Program-made: the position numbers and the translations under genes
Part shown: in pieces, positions 22,625 through 35,430 of the stretch
Layout: each line of letters opens with the position of its first letter
Position numbering within the stretch: position 1 is the stretch's first letter
The notes under the pieces: model-generated
The model's database searches: none
Seen by the model: only the letters and a program-made list of their open reading frames with translations
Told to the model about the DNA's origin: nothing
Source: Microglena sp. YARC
Lineage: Eukaryota > Chlorophyta > Chlorophyceae > Chlamydomonadales > Chlamydomonadaceae
DNA length: 64,000 bases
Direction of reading: 5' to 3'
NCBI GenBank assembly: GCA_022414725.1
Contig: CM039464.1
Span: 7,708,777 to 7,772,776, forward strand

Positions 22625-25600
22625 CTAAGGAGAAGCAGTCATTCCAAACATGCGGATGAACCGCCAGAACACAGCAGGATCAAGGGGCTTGGTGAAGGGG
22701 TCAGCACAGTTGTCCTTAGTGTTAACATAGGCAACATCTAATTGGCCATCCTCCACCAGCTCCTGGATATAGTGATGGATGACATCAATGTGCTTGTTGC
22801 GAGGGAGCAGCTGACAGTCATTGGCCCAGCTCAAGGACCCCAAGTTGTCACCCTGGATGGTGACCAGTTCACAAGGCAGGCCTAGATCAATTCTCAACTT
22901 CTTCAACCATTGCACCTCCCTGGCAGTCTGAGACAGGGCCTGATACTCAGCTTCACTGGAGCTAACAGCAACAGTGGGTTGCCTCTTGCTCATCCAGTTC
23001 ACAAGGCAGCCTCCAGCAAGCACAGCATAGCCAGTCTGAGATCTCCTGTCAGACCCATCATCAGCAAAGGATGAGTCACTAAAGACAGTAAAAGAGAAAC
23101 CAGGGCTGTGAGTGTAAGTGAGGCCCAGGTGGGAATGCTCTCTCAAATACAAAAGCAAGCGCTTGGCTGCTGCCCACAGGGGTGCAGTGGGTTGAGCAGA
23201 AAACCTGGACAGGTAGCTCACAGCAAAAGAAATATCAGGCCTGGTGCAGGTAGCAAGGTACAGCAAAGCCCCCACAAGAGAGAGGTACTGGCCATTAGAG
23301 GCCAGGGGCTCTCCAGGAGGGTCAGTGACAGTACACTTGGCCATGGGAACAGAAAACTTGGGCTTAGAAGCAGCAGTAAGACCATACTGCTCCACCAGCT
23401 CAACAATGTAGGAATGTTGGGAGAGGCTGATCTGAACACACCTGCCGTCAGAGTCAAGTGTAAGAGCCATGTCCAATGAGAGGAACTGGACAGGTACACC
23501 CATCTCCTTGACTTCCCACCCAGCTGCTTCCATAGCTTTGATCAGTAAGGCATAAAGGTGCAACTCACTGAAAGCACAGATAAAATCATCCACATAGGTC
23601 AGGACATAGCTCCACCCACCATTAGAATCTTTCCTGAAATACAGAGCAGGTTCAGCCTTGCACATGGTAAAACCGTGTGCAACCAAAACCAGCTTCACAT
23701 CCCTGCTCCAAGCTCTGGGTGCCTGCTTCAAACCATAAAGGGATTTTAGCAGCTTGCACACAAGGGGAACATTGTCAGGACCAAGTTCATGAAAGCCCTC
23801 AGGCTGGTGACAGAACAGGTCCAGACCAGGTTCTAGCTTGGCATTCAAGAATGCAGTCTTGATGTCCAGCTGCCTCACAAACATTTTCCTATGAGTGATG
23901 GCAGCAAGGAGCACACGAAGACCTGCTTTAGAGGAGACGGGGGCATATACATCATGGTAGTCCAGCCCAGGACGTTGCAGAAAACCTCTAACCACAAAAC
24001 GAGCTTTAAAACGCAAAGAACCATCAACCCCAACTTTCTTGACAAACAACCATCTGCCAGATAGAATCCTCTGCCTAGGAGGCTGGGGAGTGAGTACCCA
24101 AGTACCATGAGCATGGAGTGAGGCCATCTCATCCTTCATAGCCTGCAGCCAGAGATCCCTGTCAGGGTTGGAAGGTAACATTGCAGCTTTATAAGACAGT
24201 TCAGTAGTGGTAGAAATAAAAGCCCCCACGTACAAGCAGTGTACTTGTACATGAGCAGCGGGGATATCAGCAGTATCAGCAGTAACCGGTAATAAAACCC
24301 CCAGCGCAGCACTAATGCCTGGTTGAACAGGGTCGGCCTCCTTTGCCTCCAAATCGTCGAAGCCTGGGTCGACTGGAACACCCCAGCCATACGCAGTATC
24401 AGACCCGGACCAGTGTTCGAGGTCATCACTCACATAATCTGTGACGGCCACATCGTCGTCATGACTGGTCCGGTGTAAACCACCAGAGACAGCAGGGGGC
24501 GAAGTGATCAACAACCCCCGCGAGCTATCCGAACAGGTGGACGGGGGGTGGCGACTAGTGGGCAGCGGACCTATACTAGGCTCCACTATGACCTGAGGCT
24601 GTCCTAATCCTACGACTTCACCGACGAAAACGTGGCGCAGAGGAAGGCCTGGCGACCCCCTGAGATTCGAATAAATTAGAGCTTGAAGGAACATCAGAAC
24701 CCCCCTGGCCCAATGCCGCCGCACGCGATACAGCACCATCAGTCTGTGGCCTGGGACGCATTGTCATCCCATGACCAGTAAAGCGGTCAACAATTGGGGT
24801 TGGTAAAGGGGCCAGGACATTGTCAGTAGTATCAAACACATGTCCAGTGATAGTGGCAGGGGTGCTAGAAAAATACTGAGATGGATCTCATAAGGAGGTA
24901 GCCCAGGGATACAGTTATGACTAAACTGTTCATAGAAGAGCACATCACGACTCTCTACCACCTGGCGCAACTTAGGAACCCAAACAAAATAACCCTTACT
25001 CACCAGAGAATACCCAACCAGTCTACCAGATAACGCCCTTTCGTCTAGCTTATTGCGCTTCTTCCCATTGACTAAGGTAACATAGCAAGGGGACCCGAAA
25101 ACACGCAATAACGATACATCAGGTAGAACCCCAAAGAACAACTCATAAGGAGTCTTGTCACCCTGATTAGGCAGCCGATTGCGTAGGTAACAAGCAGCGA
25201 GGAAGGCATAGGGCCAGAACGACTTAGCAAGCTTCGACTCCAAGTGAATGCTCCTAGCTATGTTCTGAAGGACCCCATTGTACCGTTCCACAGTTGCATT
25301 CTGCTGAGCAGAGTAAGCCATAGACAATTCGTGCACTGCACCAATAGATTATAACCAATCCTCGAACCACTTCACTATAAATTCCTTAGCCCTGTCAGAC
25401 CTAAGACACTTGAAAACAAAACCATGTAGCTGAGTCATCCATCTGAGGATGGTAGGTTGAACTGCTAAGGGAGCTTCATCCCTGGTCCTCAAGCACAATA
25501 CCTCAGCATAGCCAGAGTGTTGGTCAGTGAGACACAGAACATAAAACTCCCCACGCAAGCCCCTAATATGAAATGGTCCCATGATGTCCAAATGGAGGCG

Positions 25601-26332
25601 TTGTAATGGTGCATGGACCTTAGTGTTGCTTGCTTTAGGAATAGGGATACGTTTTGCCTTAGCCTTTTGACAAGCATCACATGGGATCTTAGCCAGCCTT
25701 TCCACTTGCTTGAGAGTGAGGGGCAAGTTCCGAACCATACCTCTCCTGACAAGGGTGTGCAGGGCATCATAGCCAGGGTGACCCAGCCGCCTATGCCACA
25801 ACCATTCAGGAGTGGTAGGGATCACAACTCCACCATCCTCATCAACATCAAGTGCAAAAGCTGGATAATTATCAGCACCATTCAAACCCCGTGTGTGACA
25901 AGGCCTACATGCAAACTTGTACACACCATCACTGGAGGCAGGGAAGGACCAGAGAACATAAGAGCCCTGAGTGGCAGTACAACTAAGACTATCAAAAGAA
26001 ATCTTGCAGTTGTGAGCATGAGCAACAGCATTGACTGACATGAGGTTCACCGGACAGTGAGGGATGTAGAGAACATTGGTTAAAGTGATTGGTGTTGGTA
26101 ACCAATCACTACATAACACAATAGAACCCTGACCCACAGACCGTTGAACCACACCATCACCAAATTTAACTGCTGGCCCAGTCTCAGAAGCATTAAACAC
26201 AGTGAACAAAGATTTATCACCTGTGATTGACATCCCAGCTCCAGAATCAACATGCCAGACACCCTCAGACAGGCTCGGGCTACAGACATTCGAGAATTTC
26301 GAAGTGCAAGATAAAAGGACAGAGCTTACCTC
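22625..26332 (-). pseudogene. pol: Copia copy 3 pol, disabled
   Basis: Near-identical to copy 2 pol, with the same protease, HHCC, integrase, RT and RNase H motifs. It shares the TAA after EDWL (25349-25351) and the A5-run shift (24869-24873). It differs by an extra A near 24625-24628, which breaks the linker frame, and by one more G near 24806. The RT-RNase H ORF runs from 24739 to 22625. Confidence 0.9.
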
Positions 26333-28423
26333 CTATGTCTTGTTCAAAGCATACCCATCAATCTGAGCCTGCAAGGAGGCCAGCTGCCTCGGAGTAAGCA
26401 CACCTGGAAGGGCCAGGGCCATGGGCACCGGAGCAGTAGCCGGTGTACCAGGCCTGGTCCTTCGCAGGTGTGGATGCTTCGTGAAACAGCGGTCCTCCGA
26501 GTGGGTCGTTTTGCTGAGGCATGGGCCCCAAGTGCAATCCAGACGCCTCTTGTGGGAACCGGAACCCTGAGAACCAGATCCCTGCCCACGCTGAAATGCA
26601 GCATTAGCAGGAACCTGGGGAGAGTCCCGGGACCAACCAGGATGCCTGGAATCGGACCTGGGGAGGGCAATGTTCAAGATATCTAGCGACCTATATGCCT
26701 CTAGACAAGACCAGTACTCGACAGTCTGACGATTCGCTAACATCATGCCATATTGGATTCGCAGCGATTCGAACCGGATCAAGCGGATACCATTTACAAT
26801 GGTTTCCATGGCATGGCGCTGAGTGACAGGATGTCCAGCACTTCGGAGGTCAGTGCACAGACTTCGAACCGTGCGAAAGAAATCATCTACTCGATCAGAA
26901 GGGCCCATGTGCGCACTATGAAGCTCGAGACGCATGAGAGGGACTCTAGAGGCAAGGGCATCGGACTGCGTCTTCCGGATATCCAAAAGGATATCCCGAG
27001 GAGTGGCGAAGTCCTGATACACCTTGACCATATCATCCTCCATGGACGCAAGCATCATAGTCAAGCACATGAACTCCTGACGTTCAAGAGGCAGTGCACT
27101 GAAACCCAACAGTGCAGGATCAAACCGAGACTCACCATGAAGGGGGGAATGAGACCCAGCTCCAACCGCAGAAGGCACTGGAGCCAAGGACCTACGAATC
27201 GCTATGAAGTACTCTGCAGCAAGACCAGCGTCAAAAGCGCGCTGGTCATCTAGATTCCTAATCACAGGAACGGACCTCGCAACACTCAAGACAAGCTCGA
27301 AATCTGGACTAACAGGACACAGAGGAGCAGGCACTTGCACAAACTGATGGCCACGCATTTCGTGTTCAGCACGCCTCGTTCCAATAAGGGGAACATCACG
27401 AGCAGGGGATAGAGGATCCCTGAAGGAACTGGACCAAGAAAAGAACGACACCTGGTACCAAGTTCAGAGAAAGCCAGTACTCGGCGATGCCTCAGTTTCA
27501 CACTAACATTCGCCATTGTAGCTTGCATATCCATCTGACCGTACAAAGAGCGGCTCAAGGACTCACCATCCCGTCGATCCTCGTTGATCAGGCGGTAGTC
27601 CCGCAAGGTCAAAAGCGGAGGAGATCCGCCAGTGAGCAGATGCTCCCATGCCTCACATGACCGCGTATGCAGCATAGGAGGAGGGCCAGGAGCAGGAGGC
27701 AGCTCCACCGGCGGAGGCGGAGGAGGTTCCAGGAAAGCACCAGCAGCAGATGTGCGGGCAGAAGAACCAGCAGCTTCGCGAGAGCGAGTGTGGTAACCAG
27801 GGAGGCCACGCTCCATGGGGGCAGATGTAGTGGTGAAGGAAGAAGAGCCCTTAAGCAAAGCGGGCTTAGCCACTTCCTGGTGAACCGGGAGGAAAGACTC
27901 AAGGGGAGGCGCAGACGAAGGCACAGGCTGGTACACAGGTGAAAGCTCCCGCTTAGGCAACTGCTCATGAGCAGACTCATACACCGGCGAAACAGCAGAA
28001 GTCTCGAAGACACGAAGTGGCAGCAGCAGATGGAGTCACTCCACCGAAGTCAGCACTCGTAGCGCTCTTCAAGTCATCCTCATCATCAGGACTATCAGAG
28101 TAGTCCTCATCATAATTGAAAGGGACGCAACGAGGATGTAGGAATTCCTCTGTACCATTGATGATCTGTGTCTGTACACAACACAGTTTCATCAGGACAT
28201 CCTCAACATCAGAGGAAAGGCGTCGAACAATAGGAGAAGGAACCGCAAAGTTGGCGGATTGATCGGGGCGGGTTACTTCCCTGATGGCGGAAGGATCCTC
28301 CTCTCCGGCAGCAGAGGCCGCTGGCGCGCAGTCGTCTAGCCAATCCAGAGGAACCTTCACCTCCGTTGGAGGATTCGGTCGCAGCCATTGCTCACAATGA
28401 CGCTGCGGATCCCACGAGCCCAT
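26333..28423 (-). pseudogene. gag: Copia copy 3 gag, two frameshifts
   Basis: Same order as copy 2: an N-terminal part (28423-27977), Pro-rich part (27984-27286) and capsid/zinc part (27451-26333). The extra A at 28015-28016 is shared with copy 2. A missing G near 27404-27410 is private to this copy and splits the capsid ORF. One base is also missing in the N-terminal part near 28369 compared with copy 2. The gag-pol amber codon is retained at 26333-26335. Confidence 0.85.
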
Positions 28424-28522
28424 GAAACACCATTAAGTTTGGTAAGCTTCACAAAGCCGGCAGCAGGCCCTCGCGGAAGTTGCATTATTAAAGCAGTGGT
28501 AGCAATGCAGAGCCCAATAACC

Positions 28523-28917
28523 TATCAGCTTTGTAATCACTCCGGTAGAGTGGACAGTAGATTAAAGCAGCGGAACAGACGCACCAATCTATACACGGAG
28601 ACAAGGATAACGTTACAAGCAAGGACGGACACTAAAGGACACCAGCGGTGGGCGAAGTGGATGCCTGTAACCTGAATAGACCCTAAGCCAGGATCTTGTC
28701 AACCTGACACCGTACAATACTGGACGTGTCAGGGAGAGACCGGTAAGACCGGAGAGACAGGCAGCCAATAGGAAGCTGACACTGAGTCACTAAAGGATGA
28801 CTCAGTTCTACGGGAAGCTGTCACTATGGGAAGCTGTCAGGGCCGATAGTTCTAAGGGAGTACATAAGTAGTCACCAAGTCATAAAACGCGTGAGAGCAC
28901 CGCTATACATGCTGATA
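28523..28917 (-). repeat. Copia LTR 4
   Basis: 395 bp. It ends GCTGATA and then meets non-element sequence (AGTCGGTAGGGG), which fixes the array boundary. Inverted repeat ACTGAGTCA / TGACTCAGT at 28781-28806. Confidence 0.9.
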
Positions 28918-29231
28918 AGTCGGTAGGGGTACATGTGCACAATAGGTGTCCTGGGACTCGAAAGCTTGCATGATTTGCTTGCAGCACTGGGCACATAGAC
29001 TGGCAGGAACGTCAGCCTTGTGCTACATGGATAAGGTCCAAGCTGTCTCAGCTGTGTATAAGGGGGGTTCCAGGATAACACGCATCAGGGATGATAACAT
29101 CCAATTATCGGCATTAGGAAAAACTGTGGATCTCCTATATGCTTGGGTGGCCTCACCCACTGACACACTTTGCTTGTGATCAGACCTGCCCAGAAGCTTA
29201 CCCCTTTCATATCTTCCTCCCACCCCCCATA

Positions 29232-29482
29232 GGATGTACCATCTACCAAGGCACCAAGGGAAGGATGCTTAGGTGCACCAGCTGCAGCCAGCACAGCCAC
29301 CCCCAGTGCATCAGCTGGGCAGGAATGCCATGTCCTGTGGTACATTCAAGTGCTCAGCCTGCACACTATTAGAGTGTCTCTCCACATCACTAGCTTCCAA
29401 GGCCAAAAAGGGCCAGGGGTTAGGGATGTTGGAGGGCTCTACCTTGGCTGTACGGAAGCTCACAAGACACTTATGCAAGTGA
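29232..29482 (+). pseudogene. probable PHD-finger exon with one-base frameshift
   Basis: A pyrimidine-rich acceptor ending CCCCATAG precedes 29232. The frame then reads KGRMLRCTSCSQHSHPQC, with the CX2CX4HX2C spacing and Gly-x-Met-Leu lead-in of a PHD finger. After GMPCPV the frame fails, but one extra G near 29340 would continue it as GTFKCSAC, giving the aromatic-x-C-x2-C end of a PHD finger, then about 30 more residues. PHD fingers usually read histone tails. The first Cys pair would lie in an upstream exon that I could not place with confidence. A plus-strand open stretch at 28946-29179 may be related but is not recognised. It could be a pseudogene or a sequence error. Confidence 0.4.
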
Positions 29483-30500
29483 TCTTAAGCGACACCAAGT
29501 GCATGGCTGAAGTTACTTGCTTACTGGAGTAGAATGCACTTCCTCCTGGCCCCAAGGAACAAGTGCCTTTGATGCTAGTTAAAGCTGGTCATGGGTTGGG
29601 CAGCAGGTCATAACTAACCTGCCATTATTACACCATGTCAGCACTAAGGCTGAAATGGCGACAGGCCCAAGGGACTGGACCCTTCGCACTCTGGTTTTCC
29701 TTCCAGTGTTGCGGGACAGATCTCTAAGGCCTTTAGGTGGTTCCAGGGCCTGAGGAGATTGCATCTGGCAAAGAGGCAGTGTTGTAAAGTCCCTCATGTT
29801 TAAGTGTCTGGAGACTCATGGGAATGCGTAAGGAAACCCTGCTGCCCCACATGCGAGGACGTGTTTACTTAGAGATGCCCAGGCATCGGCTTAGTGATAG
29901 GTTCTTTGACCTCCATTAGGAGGAGTTGAGCTTATTGCTGCTACTGTTGTCAGTTGTAGTCCCCCTTCTTTTTCAGTGGTTCAGGCTTTGTCCTATGTAC
30001 TGAAGCTTTTTATCTCAATACTGCTATTGGCACACTCTTCACCAGATCTTACATAGATGCGCCGCCAGAATTATGCCAATGCAACCGCCCTCCACCACGC
30101 GAGGAAGGTATTGTCAGTTAGCAGCTATGGGCAATGGGGCACTTCTAGAGACTCTAGAACTCAAAGGTTAGGTGGCTATTTTCAGATTGCACATTCCTAA
30201 GCATATTGTATGCCCGAGTCATCACTGGAGTCATAGAGTTTGTAACTTTGCTCGTTCCGAGCTGCTGAGAGCGGTCACTATGCGTTTCTTCCCTTTTCCT
30301 TCTTTCTCCTTGATACCCCGTCACTATTAGCCAAAAACCCTCAGCTGTCGACTTACATGCATCCTGTAGCCGGCTAACAACCTTTCCCCAGTCCCCCTTA
30401 TACACTCCTTTCTTTAATGTGCGACATGATTATTATTATCCTGAGAGGGCACGTGTGGTATGAATTGCAGTGACTCTTATGCAATTCTCTCTCCCTCTCT
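29483..30500. other. intergenic, nothing recognised
   Basis: No convincing exon, repeat unit or motif was seen. It ends in a short CT-rich run at about 30483-30500, next to the gap. Confidence 0.5.
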
Positions 30501-31500
30501 NNNNNNNNNNNNNNNNNNNNNNNNNNNNNNNNNNNNNNNNNNNNNNNNNNNNNNNNNNNNNNNNNNNNNNNNNNNNNNNNNNNNNNNNNNNNNNNNNNNN
30601 NNNNNNNNNNNNNNNNNNNNNNNNNNNNNNNNNNNNNNNNNNNNNNNNNNNNNNNNNNNNNNNNNNNNNNNNNNNNNNNNNNNNNNNNNNNNNNNNNNNN
30701 NNNNNNNNNNNNNNNNNNNNNNNNNNNNNNNNNNNNNNNNNNNNNNNNNNNNNNNNNNNNNNNNNNNNNNNNNNNNNNNNNNNNNNNNNNNNNNNNNNNN
30801 NNNNNNNNNNNNNNNNNNNNNNNNNNNNNNNNNNNNNNNNNNNNNNNNNNNNNNNNNNNNNNNNNNNNNNNNNNNNNNNNNNNNNNNNNNNNNNNNNNNN
30901 NNNNNNNNNNNNNNNNNNNNNNNNNNNNNNNNNNNNNNNNNNNNNNNNNNNNNNNNNNNNNNNNNNNNNNNNNNNNNNNNNNNNNNNNNNNNNNNNNNNN
31001 NNNNNNNNNNNNNNNNNNNNNNNNNNNNNNNNNNNNNNNNNNNNNNNNNNNNNNNNNNNNNNNNNNNNNNNNNNNNNNNNNNNNNNNNNNNNNNNNNNNN
31101 NNNNNNNNNNNNNNNNNNNNNNNNNNNNNNNNNNNNNNNNNNNNNNNNNNNNNNNNNNNNNNNNNNNNNNNNNNNNNNNNNNNNNNNNNNNNNNNNNNNN
31201 NNNNNNNNNNNNNNNNNNNNNNNNNNNNNNNNNNNNNNNNNNNNNNNNNNNNNNNNNNNNNNNNNNNNNNNNNNNNNNNNNNNNNNNNNNNNNNNNNNNN
31301 NNNNNNNNNNNNNNNNNNNNNNNNNNNNNNNNNNNNNNNNNNNNNNNNNNNNNNNNNNNNNNNNNNNNNNNNNNNNNNNNNNNNNNNNNNNNNNNNNNNN
31401 NNNNNNNNNNNNNNNNNNNNNNNNNNNNNNNNNNNNNNNNNNNNNNNNNNNNNNNNNNNNNNNNNNNNNNNNNNNNNNNNNNNNNNNNNNNNNNNNNNNN
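30501..31500. other. assembly gap of 1000 N
   Basis: A run of N, exactly 1000 bases, so probably a fixed-size placeholder. ORFs that appear to cross it are not real. Confidence 0.98.
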
Positions 31501-31875
31501 CGAGAACATCGGCAGCTATGCCAGGCAGAAACATATAGGACTTCAGCTGAGCGCAATAATTACCTCGCGTGCCCGACTGCTTGCAGCAATAAGCAGCACA
31601 CTTCTGCCTGCGAGCTTGCCGAGGCTAGCATTAGCTTCAATCGATAGGCCGTGCCTGTCCAGGTTGCGGCGCTCATTTCACACGAACATGACATGCTGCG
31701 GCTAAAGGTCGGCGCTGGATATTGCACTCGCCTCCTACTCGTCGCGTCCCTGGAGAGCTTGCCTTCGCTGTGAAGAGCCTCGCTGGACTGCTGTATATCG
31801 CCCGCCCTTCTCACTGCTAATTTGGTGGATTGTGCGCGGCGTATGGTCGGCAATCCAGAAGCAAAATAGTATAGC

Positions 31876-32087
31876 CAGGTAAATCTACAACTAGGCGCGC
31901 TTATGAAGCCTTTTGAGCGCTGACTTTTTGACCCCCTCTGGCTTAAAGCGCAGTTTTTGCAGACTCCCTGGGGCAAACAGCAAGCAACTTCTTTCCGCGC
32001 TTTCTTGCAACTACAAAACGCAGGTTATTTCTTTCGTTTTCAAGTGGCGCTAAAGCGCTGGCCAATTTGGCAATTTGACAGTACCTG
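31876..32087. mobile_element. hAT-like MITE family 1, copy 1 (decayed)
   Basis: From CAGGTAAATC to GACAGTACCTG. It shares long stretches with the copies at 37222 and 57673: TTTTGAGCGCTGACTTTTTG and AGCGCTGGCCAATTTGGC. No clear target-site duplication remains. Confidence 0.75.
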
Positions 32088-33021
32088 CGTAATACTGACG
32101 GTGAGTCCTGACCGCGCATAATTGTCCATACTGGCGCTCAATACGAATGCAGAAGAAGAATTTATCGCTTTAATTTCATCTCGGTCCTGGTCATTTGGAA
32201 TATCTGGTGTGGAGTTGGGTGGGTATTACCAGCTCAGTCAAATGAGCGCTATTACTAAAACACCCCGACGAACGACTCCAGCCGATACCTCAGCCACGCG
32301 CAGCTCGGGGAATCCGTATGTTTTACATATATATAAGATGTACTGCTACGGTAGGCCGTTTGCCGTTGGCCACCCCACCTGGTCCTGGTCCCTGGGATAA
32401 CAGAAAGGCGTAACACCTTTGTACCCCGCAGCCGCCCAAGGCGGTGTTTTTTCTATCTCAGATTTCTGTATTAGTCCAGGTTGAGCAGCTATTATCCGCA
32501 CTACTCAAGCGGCTGAACTTTTCAGGTATTAGGTTGCGTAGCCCATGCTGGCGGACGCGACTAAGCGCCGGAAGCCTGGCGGGGGTGCGGGCAGCCGTCT
32601 TCCTGATATCGTGCCGGTCGATTTCCGGGGGTGCAGATTCTTCCATAATGGCGATCTCGAGAGCAAACAATAGGAACAGCGACGGAGGATCCCGTCGATA
32701 AATGGAAACACTGGTCAAGATAAATCCCCCCAATACCAAAACTGATGAATCCAGTATAACCGAAAGCGAGAGTGTCCGTATGTGTTTGCCATGTGGTTTC
32801 GGAAGACCTTCACGACAAAATCCAGGAGTCCGGAAATTCCGCTGGCCGTTAGCAAAATCCTGTATGTTCATAACATAAATAGGGATATGTAGATAGATAT
32901 ACCACCTACTACCTCACTCACACACACACGACAGCCGCTCACCAAACTCACCGGCTCACCAACCACCCCGCGTGCGCGCCCAACCACTCAGCGCCACCGC
33001 CCCCACACACACACACCCCAG
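32088..33021. other. intergenic, then CA-rich intron-like tract
   Basis: No supported gene. A 137-codon minus-strand ORF (32458-32871) has one hydrophobic stretch but no other sign of coding. From about 32920 the sequence becomes CA/CCAC-rich, like the intron before exon E in the minus-strand arsM copy. Confidence 0.4.
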
Positions 33022-33101
33022 GATGTAATGGACAGGTGGCCACATACAAGGGAACCATTCATGGGCCACAAAAGCGCGTATGACTTGGACGACCACCACA
33101 G

Positions 33102-34700
33102 GTACGAAGAGCATTATTTCATGTTATATTACATTATGTGATGTTATGGTATGTTATGTCATGTTTTGCTTGTTGGGTATATACAACTATAATGAACACC
33201 ACAGGTATGAGGAGCATTCTGTTTTGTTATGTTATGTTACATAATGTTGTTGTATGTTATGCCTTGGACTGTACAACTACACCCACGCATGAATGAATTA
33301 TGACAATTAGAACGACCACCACAGGTATGAGGAAGCATTCTTGTTTTTAGTTATGTCCTGGACTGGAAAGACACACCCATAACTCCATAAGAGAATGAAT
33401 TCTGACTTTGACCGACCACACCCACAGGTATGAGGAGCAATCATGTTTTGTTATGTTATGTTACATAATGTTGTTGAGTAATGTTATGCTTGGACTGTAC
33501 ATAACTACACACTCACGTGCATGAATGAATTATGCCAATTAGAACGCCACTACAGGTATGAGGAGCATCTCGTTTTGTTATGTCCTGGGCTGGAAAGACA
33601 CACCCAATAACTCCATAAGAGAATGAATTCCTGACTTGGACGACCACCACCCAGGGTATGCCAAGGAAGCATCATGTTATGTTACGTTAAGTCCTGGGCT
33701 GGACTGGATTGGCAACATACATCGATACATGTGATGTTTATAGATAGGACACCGTGGTGGATGCGTTATCTGATAGAGAATTTGAGGAGTATTCATGCTA
33801 AATACAAGCAGCATGAACCATCATGTTATTTTTAAAAATTAAATACAAGCAGCATGACCACAGGTATTAAAATTATTATGTATGCTATGCTATGTTATGT
33901 TCTAGACTGGAAACATGCATCGATGCCTGTGTTGTTGATAGATAGGAGGTGGTGGATGTGTTATGCTGGTAGGTTTGAGGAAGGTAAATACCTTAACAAT
34001 AGATTGACCACTACAGGTATGAGTGCATTATTTGATGTTGATGTTCTGCTGTGTCCTGGGCTGACTGTTACCTTGTTAAATCATCCATGCGTGTGATGTT
34101 GGTAGATAGGAGGTGGTGGATGTGTTATGCTGGTAGGTTTGAGGAAGGTATATAACAATAGAATGACCACTACAGGTATGAGGTGCATTAATGTATTGAT
34201 GTTCTGCTGTGTCCTGGGCTGGACTGTTACCATACATCCATGCGTGTGATGTTGGTAGATAGGAGGTGGTGGATGTTTATGCTTGGTAGGTTTGAGGAAG
34301 TATATAACAATAGAATGACCACTACAGGTATGAGGTGCATTATGTGATGTGATGTTCTGCTGTGTCCTGGACTGGACTGTAAACATACATCCATACATGT
34401 GATGTTGGTAGATAGGAGGTGGTGGTGGTGGTGGATTGGTGGGTGGTGGTGAATTGGTGGGTGGGTTTGTGTGGTGGATTTGGTGTGCCGTGGTGGTGGT
34501 GAGTGTTTGTAGAATAGGAGGTGGTGGTGGATAAGGGTGGGTGTGGTGGTGATGTTTATAGTAGGAGGTGGTGGTGGATTGGTGGGCCTGGTGGTGAGTG
34601 ATGTTTATAGACTAGGAGCGTGGTGATTTGATATGCTGTTAGGTTTTGATGAGGGTAGGTTGTAATAAAAGAACGGCCACCACAGGTGTGTGAGGTGCAT
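33102..34700 (+). repeat. E-to-F intron array of exon-E-tail units
   Basis: Repeated units of about 90-165 bp each contain GACCACCACAGGTATGAGG-like sequence (the last bases of exon E plus its donor), then (TGTTA)-rich sequence, TCCTGGACTGGAC and GATAGATAGGAGGTGGTGGATG. About ten copies are seen, from about 33190 to 34690. Most keep a CAG|GT donor shape. Confidence 0.75.
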
Positions 34701-34903
34701 TATGTTTTAATGTTATTGGTGTTTTGTTATGTTCGCTCTGTAATGTTATGTTATATGTTTTGTTAGTGATGCTGATGTGATAGGTTTGATGAGGGTAGAT
34801 AATAAGGCTAGATAGAACTAAACCTTATATAACCCCTAAAGCTATATTGGCTACCCAATCGTGGATCCGGTAGCCAATTGGCTACCCCTCAATGCTTATT
34901 TAT

Positions 34904-35430
34904 GAGTGCAGGTTCGTGAAGGCACACCCATGGCTGGTGTGATAGCCCCTATTGCCTATTTAGCTACCCCTTGCTTGCATGAGTGCAGGTTCGTGAAGGG
35001 CAAGCCCATGCTGGTGTGATAGCCCCTATTGCCTATTTAGCTACCCCTTGCTTGCATGAGTGCAGGTTTGTGAAGGGCAAGCCCATGCTCGTGTGCGGCA
35101 ACTCGGCTTCAATGGTTGGAGAGACTTGGTTGGTGAGTAAGGGAGGGATTGGCATGAGATGTGTTTAATGTGTGCAGCCATATGTATGTGGCAACTGAGC
35201 TTTAATGGTTGGAGACCATTGGACTTGGTTGGTGAGTCAGGGAGGGGTGGCGTGATAGGTGTTTTGTGTGCAGCCATATGTGTGCGGCAACTTTACTTAG
35301 TTGATTGGAGAGAGTTGGTTGGTCAGTAAGGGAGGGGTGGCATGAGATGTGTTTTGTGTGCAGCCATATGTGTGCGGCAACTTTACTTCGATGGTTGGAT
35401 ATACTTGGTTGGTCAATAAGGGAGGGGTGG
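34904..35430 (+). repeat. exon F half-unit amplification
   Basis: The 5' half of exon F (TGCAGGTTCGTGAAGGGCAA type) occurs three times (about 34910, 34985 and the real exon at 35066). The 3' half (GGCAACT...TTGGTTGGTGAGT) occurs again about three more times to 35430, each after GTGTGCAGCCATATG. The same pattern is found in the minus-strand copy. Confidence 0.75.

Larger units (their letters stand above)
9465..28917 (-). mobile_element. tandem Copia array: 4 LTRs, 3 internal regions
   Basis: All parts are in the same orientation and neighbouring internal regions share one LTR. The LTRs begin TATCAGC and end GCTGATA (7-bp inverted ends). The outer flanks (ATCAT before 9465, AGTCG after 28917) do not match, so there is no target-site duplication for the array. 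Copies 2 and 3 are almost identical over about 6.7 kb, including their LTRs and lesions; copy 1 is more diverged and deleted. Confidence 0.9.

Noticed and set aside
30398..31705. Long ORFs across the gap
   Set aside because: They consist of N and have no coding content.
32458..32871. 137-codon minus-strand ORF with a hydrophobic segment
   Set aside because: No family motif, no splice context and no conservation evidence.
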